A DNA stretch of 64,000 bases from Tuctoria greenei (Eukaryota; Streptophyta; Magnoliopsida; Poales; Poaceae), in assembly GCA_036927565.1 (NCBI GenBank), contig JAYESD010000004.1:87238942-87302941 (forward strand), read 5' to 3'. The notes under the pieces were generated by a model. The model was not told the DNA's origin and made no database searches. It saw nothing but the letters and a program-made list of their open reading frames with translations. Shown one piece after another: positions 36,131-47,114 of the stretch (within the stretch, counting starts at the first letter, position 1; every line of letters starts with the position of its first letter). A program made the translations under genes and the position numbers.

Positions 36131-36401
36131 TTTTCACTATACCCTGCCCGCCCACCAATTCTCGCCCGTCTCCACACCACTACCAGCGCCTACAACACCG
36201 CCGCTGTGCCCCCACCTCCACCACCGTCGTGCCGTGCCATGCTGCTGTCGAAGGCCATCGCCACCACCATTCTCCACCTCCCAGGTACGCCGCCGCCTCT
36301 CAGCCCCTCCCTCCTATTGCCCCTCCTCTCCCCTGTGCTGCCACCCCCCTCCCCTTCCCTGAGCGGTGGCAATGCCGCCCTCGTCGCCGCCCCTCACCCA
36401 T
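36131..36401 (+). other. GC-rich segment of CACTA element, interrupted by element C
   Basis: C-rich, Pro/Ser/Ala-coding low-complexity sequence open in several frames (36104-36442, 36229-36495), continued after element C at 44643. No protein family is recognisable. It may be a leader exon or captured host sequence. Confidence 0.5.
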
Positions 36402-36887
36402 TGTTGAAGGCTATTATATACCAATTTCATCCGTCATTTTAACTCAATTATGTGGAGGATTTGTCATTTCTTACACACATCACCTTTCTATATAACCCAA
36501 TTCTACTTGGACTTGGAGAAATATGTGTATGCAGCATTTTATGCAGGAAATGAGGAAATGTAGAGGGACCAATCCTATAAAATATCGTCCCAGCCAATCA
36601 GGCGACGACACGTGGCATCCCATGGATCAAATGGCCCACAAACAGAAGTATTCGAGGAGATCCAATGGTGTATCACCCATATACATCAATGGGACCCACC
36701 TGGCAGCCACCTGGAGAAAGCAGACGAGAAATGATGCAATGACCACGTCGGTCGAACCAGGGGGTCGGCCGACCTGGTCTTTGCACCAAACTCGGTCAGC
36801 CTCCACGTGTTGGCTCCTCCCGGCTCCCTGGAATCAATGGTGACTGATTCGTGCGCTTTTGGTGGCGGGAACCGACCTCGACACTAG

Positions 36888-36895
36888 TATAAATA
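36888..36895 (+). promoter_or_regulatory. TATA box in 5' LTR of element C
   Basis: CTAGTATAAATAGGACCCC is a strong plant TATA box; transcription would start about 30 bases downstream. The identical site in the 3' LTR is at 43505-43512. Confidence 0.75.
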
Positions 36896-37972
36896 GGACC
36901 CCTACCCCTCACTTCAATACACACCACTTGTGCATCATTCTGTTGTGTACACTATCTTCCATAGTCCTTAGAGGAGTTAGTATGTAGAGAGGAGAGCCTC
37001 TAGTCCCAAGTACAAATTAGGAAAGGAGAAGAAGGAGTCTCTCTTCCCAATTCCACATTGGGAAAGGTATGGCTTATGTATTCCTTCTTGTATTTGTGAC
37101 TTTTTGCTCAATAAAGATATTATCTTTTGTCTTCTTTTATACATATACTTGGACAAATCGTTTCTTGTTTGATTGTGGAGTCCATGTATGTGGAAGGTTT
37201 AGTCTTTATGATTTCGCTCTCATGATCACATCTTATGGTCATAAAAACTATAGACCCCCACTGTAGTCTATGTAGTTATGATATGATTATGTTAATATGA
37301 ATGACTTATGCTATGCTTCAACATTGATTCAACGATGTTTAGGTTAGTCATTGCCTTAGGATGGCTTGTGCCATGGCTCCTAAGGTATTTGCTTAGTATG
37401 CTAGCATGGTGCTAGGGTCTTTAAGTAGCGTTGGATGTCTCGTAGACCCACGGATTGAAGAGGTAGGCAGTAGGTGGTGACAACCCTATCTGTCCTTTGT
37501 AATCCTCCATGTTCGGCTATGCCACAGGCTCTTGGTGGGAGTCACCCTAGTATTGCTAGGGATAAGCCCGTGCCCGATGTGTTGAATAGCATTGCATAGG
37601 AATTCATCATTGACATGATAATTAGTATCTACCTTAGGCTATGTATATGTATTAGGAGCATTAGGAGCAACTCTCTAACTCTCAATCCAATCTCCCTCTA
37701 GGACCCATTTTACCATTTAGAATAGATCGCCTAGGTGTGTGTCACACTACCCCTATTATCAACTTACCCCTGTCCGGATAATGGATTTGTATCCCATAGC
37801 TTGACCATAGGAGTAGTATATACTTTACTCTATTGACCTCCTTTGGGATAAATACGATACCCTTGGGAATACCCATGGGTGAAATGCTACAACGGTATCT
37901 TCCGTGCGCTTACGAATCTCATCTCTTTACCGGAGGTGATCTGTGGTGTTAAGAAATACCAACAAGCATTTC

Positions 37973-37989
37973 TGGCGCCTTTGCCGGGA
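37973..37989 (+). other. PBS-like copy inside U5 of element C
   Basis: TGGCGCCTTTGCCGGGA lies 59 bases upstream of the working PBS and is preceded by CAACAAGCATTTC, much as the real PBS is preceded by CAACATTCATTTC. The 3' LTR carries it at 44592-44608 and C' at 35212-35229. Confidence 0.85.
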
Positions 37990-38031
37990 ATGATTTGTTA
38001 GTATATCTTAGAAGCCATCAACATTCATTTC

Positions 38032-38049
38032 TGGCGCCGTTGCTGGGGA
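38032..38049 (+). other. Primer-binding site of element C
   Basis: TGGCGCCGTTGCTGGGGA follows the LTR end by eight bases. This is the primer type used by Athila/Tat-like elements rather than the tRNA-Met type of the other elements here. Confidence 0.88.
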
Positions 38050-41000
38050 AGGCAAAGGAAGTGAAGGATAGCTATCACTTGTAATTAAGCTATAGGTACT
38101 AATAGTTATTAGATAGGATTACCATTGTTTGTTTTCTCCTTTGTGTGAAAACAGGGTAGTGTTGGCCAACCCATTGTATGGGATGGCCAACAAGGACGCA
38201 AGTGCTAAACTACAAGATGATTCAAGGCGTACCTCAACAAATGTCCGCTAGGCAACACCATTGCCTTTTGCAGCAAAATTTCAGCTTTAAGTAGGAGCCA
38301 AACTCATCCATACCCAAGCTTGTGGAAGGCTCCAAGAAGTTCTTCTTGGATTGCCTCCACCATGAGGTGGATAGTTGGCTCTTCATCCAACACTCATGTC
38401 ATGTGTTGGCTCCACCAATCCATGACCACATTCATGTTGGAGTTGAAGGAGTCCTATTCTCATTCATCATGGATGAGAAGAAGGTCTCCACTCAAGGGGT
38501 GGATTAAAGAATGCTCGAGTTCCCATAGCTTGTCATGCACACCAGTTCACAAGGTGGACATGCTAGTTATGGAACTACACCTCCCATTGAAGTGTCATGA
38601 ATACCAAGTCAATGGAGATCTGTTTGGATAATCCAACTCGTGGATATTCACATGATTTATGAAAATCCATGTCAACATGGGACGCCTGAGAATTATTTCC
38701 CTAAGACACATGAGGACCTTTTTCAAACAACAACTCCAATGGCTACCATTCATAAGAAGGTCAAGGGTGGAATTAACACCACCCCTGTATTCAAGGAGGC
38801 TATGGCTTTCCGAGGGATTTAAGTTCAACTAGCCTACCTTGAAGTATCTTGGCCAAGCAGAAATCAAGACAACATTCACATGAAGATCTTGGCCAAGGAC
38901 AAGAACTTAAGGAGCATTCAAAGTCCAAGATTTCCCACATCACTTGTTGGGATTCACACACTTCGACCAAACCCATTCAACCTAGGGCAAGTGACATTGT
39001 GGATGAAGCATTTCTTGTTTGATTGTGGAGTCCACATGTCATCATGCCCAAGGAAGCCTTTGACCCATGATCAAGGTATGGGTTGATTCAATGGAATATC
39101 AATATGGTCAGAGTGGCACCCCTAAGATGGAAAAAGCCTCACCATGCTCATCAAGGAATACATTCAAGAGGGAGAACCCGTCGCTACAACAACATGTCTA
39201 TATCAAGACAACGGGGAGAGGCTAGAGCCACCATGTGGACCACATGTCCAAATGACAGCCAAATGAGTTTGGCATGTCAAAACAGAAGAAATCGTCCACA
39301 TCTTCAACTCCGGGATTGGACAACAAATCATCACGTTGAACAGAACGGAGGTAAGTCCTACTCATCGGAGTTCAAAAATTCAGTGAGTCCTTGCCAATAG
39401 GTTAATTGGTAGTATCTCATATTTGTTTTCCAAATTGCATCAACCCTTGCATTTGCATGTTTGAAATTCCACACTTGCATGTTGGAAAGTAAAATTTCCA
39501 ACCATCATAAAACTAAAAATTTGAATTAGGGGAGAAATTTAATTGGATATGAACTACGTGCATGACCACTTGAATTTATCTTCCTAGTTCAAATCAAAAA
39601 GATTTGCTTTGACCCTAATTGCATTTACAAGTTATTTCAAGCTGGGCAATTTGAAAATTGGGTTCAATTTGCTTTTGGCTAATGTAACCTGTTTTCGAGT
39701 TGTTTTGTGTGTTCCTAATTTAAGTGCAGCTAGGTAAAAATTGTGAAGAGGTGGTATGGCAAGAAAGTGGAAGGTTTCATCAAGCACAAGTCACCAATGG
39801 GAGGATTTGAGAACACTTCTCTCCTTCAAACTCATTTTGTGTTTGAGGAAGAGAAATGTTCAAGATGATGACCCAATGGAGGAGCCATAACCAAATCCAT
39901 TGCCAATCCAATCTCAACTTGGCATTTGACATCAACCATCAAGCCTACGCCGAAAATCAAGGTTGTGAGTTTCTCACACAAAGACCTTCGTCACCAACTG
40001 CTCTTCAAATGAGTTATGAGTTTAGAATTTTTCATTGTTTGTTTGTCCATAGAATTGAATGTATTTGCTTGTATTTGTGAGGAAGGTTGACACTTCCTCA
40101 TCATTTAATTCTCATGCATCCTCACAAGAGTAAGTGTGGGTATTGACTTTTGGATCTCCAAAAGGAAATCCCACCTTATTTGGAAAAATCTAAAACAAGT
40201 ACCTAGAATCCTTAAAGCATTTTTTTGTAGACTTAGTCATTTTTGTCTAGGTTTAGAAAATAGAACTTTTGGGCATGACTTAATTGGTGAAGTGGCATAT
40301 AGGAACTTGGGCATAGTGACAGCCATAAATTTTAATTGAACTTCATGCATAGATGGTGTCACTATATTTCAAACTCCTAGGAATAAGTGATATCCTTGCT
40401 CTGAAATTGAATTGCATTTCTAGGAGGAGTCACTAATTTTCAAATTCCTAGTGAGGTTCAGGAGGATAAAATTGAGAATCTTGTTTGTCATGGTCTAAAT
40501 GATAAAATTTGCTCTTGAAAGCTAAGACGGTTAGAAACTTTAAAAGGTGTAGGGATCCATATAGTGTATTTCTATCACATGCATTGCTATAAGTAGGACC
40601 TTTAGAAAATATGCAACATGAATTATCCATAAAGCTCCACTCTTGTCAATGAATAAAACATTGATCATGGATACACATGACATTGGAACCAATGCATCTT
40701 TTATTTTGTTCTTCCCCGTATGTACAAATGAAAGTTTGGTTATCTAACGCGAACGTTCATTTGTACAAGTCTCGGGAGCTAACCACCCCTCTCCATTCAA
40801 GAGAGGAAGTTTGCAGGAGTAATATTACTATGCAGGCATTCATGAAGGTTGGGATCCCTAGAGGATCCCATTTCAACATCTCTTGGCCAAGGAGTAAATT
40901 AGGATGGTTTCTATCTATCAGAAATTATGGCCGAAGGTCAATCATAACTATACGAGGCTAGAGATTTGAAATGGGAACCCTCCATGAGCAACCAATGGGC

Positions 41001-43002
41001 TGCCACGAATGGGTAAGAGCATTATGCTCTCAACTATTCTAAGCACTCATTCAAGCTCAAGGGATTTGCCACCATCATTGGGTACAAGTTATTCCTATGT
41101 GGCTAAGAGTTATGATGTACCATGACCAAGGAATAACAAGATCACACCCAATTTATATTGGGTGCAAGTTGTTCCTATGTGGCTAGAAGGTATGCCATGC
41201 CTTAGCCAAGGAACAACAGATCACACTCAACCCATGTTGAATGCATGTCATTCCTTTGTGGTTCTAGGTATGTTGTACCTTACCCATGGAACAACTGATC
41301 GTACCCAATGCATGTTGGGCACATGTCACTCCCTTATGGCAAAAAGATATGATACACCTTAGCCAAAGAATTACGAACATACTCAATGTATGTTGAGTGC
41401 ACCGTCATTCCTTTGGATCTAAAGGTTATCATTATCCTAGCCAAGGAATGACAAATCACAACCAACACATGGAAACCCTGATGTGCGGACGATCAACATC
41501 AGAAACACTCTATTCAACCAAACTCATGGTGTCAATGGGAGGCAACACAATAATCAACACTCAACCCTCCATTGTCAAAGCCATGCTGCAACAAGGATAG
41601 GCCAACTCATGGCCTACTTCCGTTGTTAGGGTTCCAACCCCTATCACGGACCTTGATCAAGAATAAGCTTGGGGGAGGACCCCCACTTGAGGTAACTTGT
41701 ATCACACCCACTACATTCTTATTTTCAAAATCATCCACCTTGCATTAAAAAAATATATAAAAATAGGTTAGATTTGCTTTCATCAAATAAAGATGTGCGG
41801 TAAAACTGATTTAGAATTCACATAGATGAAATGATGAATAGTTGCTCTGTTTTATTTCCCTAAGTCTCTAGTTTACAACTTGCTACTCTCTGAATATTGC
41901 TTTCACTGGATTGAAATACTTTTACCTTAATTTGGAAGTTGTGGGTAGCAAAAGCTTAATCTAATTCTAGGTTGTTGCAAGACTAGAATTTGTAATAGGG
42001 CTGCTAGTCCTAGTTTGAAAGTAAAACTTAGATTTCCGGAGAAATTCTAAAAAGATTTAAGTTTCCCTCAATTGATTCGAAATACCTACCAAAGCCATAT
42101 GATGTTCATACATAGACAAAACGTTATGCATATGCTATTTGCTTTCACATTGAGCCTAGTCAAACTAGTATAGACATATGTGAGAAATCATTCAACTCTT
42201 TTTGAATTCAAGACTTCACTTGCACATGCTATACTTCTACACTAGAAGTAAGCAAAACGTCCATCATATCCACCATACCACAACAAAAAGAGAAACTCCA
42301 TGTTATTAATGTTTAGCACTCCCTTCAAGATTCATTGCAAAGAAAGGGAGTAGAAGACATGGCTTAAAAAAATAACATGCTTACATCATAAGCATGAGAA
42401 AAAAAAAGAAGAGAAAAGAAAAGTAGCCATGTTTCATCCCTGCAAAAGAAAGAGAGATTACATCAAAAAGGAGTTATCTCAAGTATCCACATCCACTTCC
42501 ACTCCATCACACATGCACTAGTCTTGAATCAAAAAGTTTTGATTTGAATACTCCTAAGGCTTACTCTTTTGACTTAGCAATATATGTGATGTAAATATGC
42601 CTACTTACTTTCCTTACCAAGCTCCACATACAAGCCATATTCAATGAGTAGGAATAGTAGAGGCACAATGTTTTGGTGAGGAAATATTTCCACTATCCAC
42701 AAAGGAGTGACTGAGAGAATCAAATTGAGGTACTTAAAATCTAAAGTGAATTCTCCGGGATTTAAGTGGAACTTTATTTCTAGGCTATGTTTGCTCCATT
42801 TGCTATTCTACCTTTCAACTACTCATGAATATGAAAAAGCATAAGCCCCATGATAACTTAAGAAAGGTAGGGTATCATAGCGAATTTCTGCAATACTAGG
42901 TAGAGTATCTTGTTGTGCATTAGATACTTTTGAAAATAAGACATTGTAGCAACTCCTGATCATCAACCTAAAGTCTTGACTTTGCTCGGGACAAGCAAAG
43001 GA
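38050..43002 (+). other. Non-coding interior of element C
   Basis: All six frames are broken every 100 codons or less, and none shows gag, protease, integrase or reverse transcriptase motifs. It holds a tandem hairpin array (41080-41472), a first PPT-like tract at about 41663-41678 (AATAAGCTTGGGGGAGGA), A-rich runs near 42365-42425 and a copy of the shared 28-base motif at 39001-39030. Comparable sequence in reverse occurs in C', so the non-coding body is a stable family feature. Confidence 0.75.
41080..41472 (+). repeat. Tandem hairpin units (about 78 bases, five copies) in element C
   Basis: Units read like GTTATTCCTATGTGGCTA followed by the inverted partner TAGCCAAGGAATAAC, then a dyad around ACTCAACCCATGTTGAATGC. 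This is the same array as in C' (31780-32233) read in the opposite direction. Confidence 0.85.
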
Positions 43003-43018
43003 TAAGCTTGGGGGAGTT
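43003..43018 (+). other. Polypurine tract of element C
   Basis: ATAAGCTTGGGGGAGTT directly precedes the 3' LTR start TGTTGACGGC. Confidence 0.88.
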
Positions 43019-44642
43019 TGTTGACGGCTGTTATATACCAATTTCATCCATCAATTTAACTCAACTATGTGAAGGATTTGTCATTTCTTGCACATATAGC
43101 CTTTCTATCTAACCCAATTCCACTTGGACTTGGAGAAATATGTGTATGCAGCATTTTATGCAGGAAATGAGGAAATGTAGAGGGACCAATCCTATAAAAT
43201 ATCATCCCAGCCAATCAGGTGAAGACACGTGGCATCCCATGGATCAAATGGCCCACAAACAGAAGTATCTGAGGAGATCCAACGGTGTATCACCCATATA
43301 TATCAATGGGACCCACCTGGCAGCCACCTAGAGAAAGCACACGAGAAATGGTGCAATGACCAGGTCGGCCAAACCAGGGGGTCGGCCGACCTGCTCTTTG
43401 CACCAAACTCGGTTAGCCTCCACGTGTTGGCTCTTCCCGGCTCCCTGGAGTCAATGGTGACTGATTTGCGCGCTTTTGGTGGCGGGAACCGACCTCAACA
43501 CTAGTATAAATAGGACCCCCTTCCCCTCACTTCAACACACACCACTTGGGCATCATTCTATTGTGTACACTATCTTCCATAGTCCTTAGAGGTGTTAGGA
43601 TGTAGAGAGGAGAGCCTCTAGTCCCAAGTCCAAATTGGGAAAGGAGTAGAAGGAGTCTCTCTTCCCAATTCCACATTGGGAAAGGTATGGCTTATGTATT
43701 CCTTCTTGTATTTGTGACTTTGTGCTCAATAAAGATATTATATTTTGTCTTCTTTTATACGTATACTTGGACAAAGCGTTTCTTGTTTGATTGTGGAGTC
43801 CATGTATGTGGAAGGTTTAGTCTTTATGATTTCACTCTCATGATCACATCTTATGGTCATAAACACTATAGACCCCCACTATAGTCTATGTAGTTATGAT
43901 ATGATTATGTTAATATGAATGACTTATGCTATGATTCAACATTGGTTCAATGATGTTTAGCTTAGTCATTGCATTAGGATGGCGTGTTCCATGGCTCCTA
44001 AGATATTTGCTTAGTATGCTAGCATGGTGCTAGGATATTTAAGTAGCGTTGTATGTCTCGTAGACCCACGGATTGAATAGGTAGGCAGTAGGTGGTGACA
44101 ACCTATTCGTCCTTTGTAGTTCTCCACGTTTGGCTATGCTACAGGCTCTTGGAGGGAGTCACACTAGTATTACTAAGGGTAAGCCCGTGCCCGATGTGTT
44201 GAATAGCATTGCATAGGAATTCATCATTGAGATGACCATTGATATCTACCTTAGGCTATGTATATGTATTAGGAGCATTGTAGGAGCAACTCTCTAACTC
44301 TCAATCCAATCTCCTTCTAGGACCCATTTTACCCTTTAGAATAGATCGCCTAGGTGTGTGTCACACTACCCCTATTATCAACTTACCTCTGTCCGGATAA
44401 TGGATTAGTATCCCATAGCGTGACCATAAGAGTAGTATATACTTTACTCCATTGCCTTCCTTTGGGATAAATACGATACCCTTTGGAATACTCATGAGTG
44501 AAATGCTACAAAAGTATCTTCCGTGCGCTTGTGGATATCATCTCTTTACCGGAGATGATCTGTGGTGTTAAGAAATACCAACAAACAGTTCTGGCGCCTT
44601 TGCCGGGAATGTTTTGTTAGTATATCTTAGGAGCCGTCAATA
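43019..44642 (+). repeat. 3' LTR of element C
   Basis: Begins TGTTGACGGCTGTTATATAC and ends AGCCGTCAATA (final CA changed to TA). It aligns with 36402-38023 along its whole length with scattered substitutions. The TATA box is at 43505-43512. Confidence 0.93.
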
Positions 44643-45190
44643 CCCGTGCCGCCCTGGCCGCCACCCCCTCTCCTGCACCAATCCCTCCCCTCGCCGCCCC
44701 CTCCTTGCGCCGCCCTTGCCGCCGCCTCCTCCCCTGTGTCGCCCTCGTCGCCCCTCCCCTCCCCTGCGCCACCGCCCCCTCACCTCCCCTCCCCTGTGTC
44801 GCCCTCGTCACCCCTCCCCTCCCCTGCGCCACCGCCCCTCCCTCGCGCCGCCCTTGCCATCGCCCCCTCCCTAGCAGCGCCGCCCCCTCCCTTGCACCAC
44901 ACCCTCCCTGCGTCGCCCTCGCTGTTGCCCCCTCCCCTGCACCGCCCTCGCCGCTGCCCCCTCCCCTACGCTGCCCTCACTGCTACCCCCTCCCCTGCAC
45001 TGTCCCCTCCCCATGTGCTACCCTCGCCCCCGATGGGAGGAGGGAAGAAGGCCGAGGCAGCACCTACTGGCTGGGTCGATGGATGCGTGGTCGGGCAAGG
45101 GGAGGCGTCGGACGAAGGGCGCCTTCGCGACTAAAGAGATTGGTACGGTAGAACCTGTTCGTTGGTCAATTACTGTCTTGTACGTTGGTG
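44643..45190 (+). other. GC-rich segment of CACTA element with 60-base tandem repeat
   Basis: Continuation of the C-rich sequence broken at 36401. A 60-base unit starting CCCCTGTGTCGCCCTCGTC is repeated at 44731-44790 and 44791-44850. Open frames (44646-45134, 44705-45151) are Pro/Ser/Leu low-complexity and unrecognised. From about 45140 composition changes; the exact start of element D is not clear. Confidence 0.55.
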
Positions 45191-45529
45191 TCTAGGTTTG
45201 TTAGACATATGTGTGTTGAATACATTTGCTTTGACAATAAAAGTTTTGAATGCTGCCATAACAACTTTTTAGCAAGGTCTGACCCTAGCTCCGAGCTTCT
45301 GTAAGGTCCTATAATAGGTCCGACTTTCTTTGTCTAGGTCCGACATGTTTTTGGGTAGCTCCGGTGAGATTTGTCTTTAGCTCCGTCATGTCTTTGTTAG
45401 CTTCGGCATGTCTTTGATAGCTCTGGCATGTCTTTGTTAAGCTCCGACATGTTTTTCTAGCTCCGACTTTTGGGATGACTAGTTCTGACTAGTTTTGGTT
45501 AGCTCCGGCGCAAGGTCCGACTTTGGTAT

Positions 45530-45625
45530 GCTCCGGCGCTAGGTTGTACTAGCTTTGTTAAGCTCCGGCGCTAGGTTGTACTAGCTTTGTTAAGCTCCGG
45601 CGCTAGGTTGTACTAGCTTTGGTAA
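45530..45625 (+). repeat. 32-base tandem repeat in element D LTR
   Basis: Three near-identical 32-base units begin at 45530, 45562 and 45594 with GCTCCGGCGCTAGGTTG. The surrounding 45290-45660 carries looser GCTCCGAC/GCTCCGG repeats, so the whole U3 is built from short GC-centred motifs. Confidence 0.9.
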
Positions 45626-46435
45626 GCTCCGGCTCAAGCTCCGGTTAGCCTTGGCAAGGTTCAAAGCTTGATCGTAATATTCCAAATTTTCATGTGAAAT
45701 GTTTCGAACTTGCTTTACATTGTTGGAAAGTTTGCTTACTATTCTTTTACTAAGTTTTTGGTGTGTTTTGGTTGATATGGCTGATATCGTTTTGATATGC
45801 TTTGCAACATGCTTTTGTGAGGTGCTCACGTAAGGTGATGTGTTTGGAACTGACTTGAGTCAAGTCGCCGACTTGGGCTCGTATGGATTGGTTGTTTATT
45901 CATGTGCAAGTGTTGCTTGAGTTCAAGTCATGGCTGGTGACAGGATCCTTTGGACTAGTCTATGGGAGGAGATGAGGTTCCAACAACCAAATTGAGGACA
46001 AATTGTGGTTGAGTGGGTCAGGAGGTCGTGTAGGATGATTGAATCAAGGGCAGTGCATATGAAGCTTACTGGACGTCGAAGGAAGGTGTTTGCACATATG
46101 CATGCAGTTCATGACTTGGCAACATGGTTCCGAAGATGGTTTATGGATGGGAAGATCTGGTTGGAAGGATCGGATCGTATTGGTTGATGACTTTGGCTGC
46201 GGCAGAGTCGGTTATGGCTCGGTATCGAAAGTATCGAGTTGTTATTTTAGGATTTCGTGTGGGACAGAAATTTGAGTTGTTTTAGGATTGTGGGATACGT
46301 TCCTAAGGTGTTTGGAAGTCTTAAGATTGCTTCTATCTGCGTATAGAAGAGTCCTAAGCAGTTATGGAAAGTTTTGATTCGTGAACGGAGTAGGATTAGG
46401 GTCCTGAATTGAGTAGAGTTGGCTTTCGAGCTGGT

Positions 46436-46443
46436 TATATAAG
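46436..46443 (+). promoter_or_regulatory. TATA box in element D LTR
   Basis: GGTTATATAAGCAAGGG is a good plant TATA box about 600 bases before the LTR end; the D-family LTR at 59136 has the same site in reverse (near 59735). Confidence 0.65.
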
Positions 46444-47054
46444 CAAGGGAGGCCAGAGCTTGTGGTGCACGACTTTGGGGCTGTTTCTCTTGTGTTCTAT
46501 TGAATAAAATTCGTATTTTGAAGGAACTTTTGTGCCTTGTTCGTCCGACTTGTTCCAGACAAGTTTTACTCGTCGAGTTTCTGGACAGCACTACCTTTCG
46601 TCGGTGGTTTTATCATAACTCGAGTTTTATAGATCCAATTGACGTGATTCTTTTTGGGTTGTTTTCACAACTTGATTATCTATCATCTGTCAAAATTTCA
46701 CGGTCATTGGATTTGTGTTTTCTGGTCTACATGAGTTTCTTTCAAGCATTCCAGAACTTTTTTCTCGGGTAGGACAGATTGACCTTTGTTCGATCGTTTG
46801 ATCATAACTTGAGTTTCTCTCGACGGATTTGAGTGATTCTTCTTGTGTTTTCTTCGTGACTTGATTCTATATGATATATATCACTTTTGTCCCGATGAAA
46901 CATGTTTAGATTAGTCTCACACACGATTTCTTTAACAGATCCATTTTCTGCCGAAGGGGTTGGGATTTAATTGTTTCCGCAGCGTAAGATTTTTTAAATC
47001 TACCATTCACCCCCCCCCTCTGGTATCTTTTCACGTGCTCCTCGATCCTACAAT

Positions 47055-47067
47055 TGGTATTAGAGCC
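47055..47067 (+). other. Primer-binding site of element D
   Basis: TGGTATTAGAGCC, one mismatch from the tRNA-Met type site, begins two bases after the LTR end. Confidence 0.88.
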
Positions 47068-47114
47068 ATAGTGATCCAATCATTGTGATTTGCACGTGTT
47101 TTTGACTAATCATC

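Larger units (their letters stand above)
36402..38023 (+). repeat. 5' LTR of element C
   Basis: Begins TGTTGAAGGCTATTATATAC and ends AAGCCATCAACA. It contains a TATA box (36888-36895), an open frame MAYVFLLVFVTFCSIK (37069-37266) that recurs in the 3' LTR, and a PBS-like copy at 37973-37989. The small frame has hydrophobic sequence but no known family and probably is chance. Confidence 0.93.
36402..44642 (+). mobile_element. Element C: complete non-coding LTR retrotransposon
   Basis: Two LTRs of 1622 and 1624 bases flank 4995 bases of interior with PBS at 38032-38049 and PPT at 43003-43018. Flanking bases are CCCAT (36397-36401) and CCCGT (44643-44647), a TSD with one mismatch. No gag or pol motif is found in any frame. 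The PBS type and AAGCTTGGGGGAG tract suggest descent from Athila/Tat-type gypsy elements. It must have been moved by proteins from an autonomous relative. It lies within the large CACTA element. Confidence 0.92.
45190..47052 (+). repeat. 5' LTR of element D (start approximate)
   Basis: It ends CTCGATCCTACA at 47052 next to the PBS. The distal part 46320-47052 is matched in reverse by 59136-59831. It contains GCTCCGG-type repeats (45290-45650), a TATA box at 46436-46443 and a polyadenylation-like TGAATAAAATTC at about 46500. I could not find the exact U3 start, since no second copy of that part is in the window. Confidence 0.7.

Noticed and set aside
37069..37266. Small hydrophobic ORF (MAYVFLLVFV...) conserved in both C LTRs
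   Set aside because: LTRs are copies of each other, so conservation is expected. No independent evidence of coding; C' does not clearly keep the frame.
44646..45151. Proline-rich protein of 150-160 residues
   Set aside because: Two overlapping frames are equally open, the sequence is a degenerate CCCCTCC repeat, and no family motif is present.
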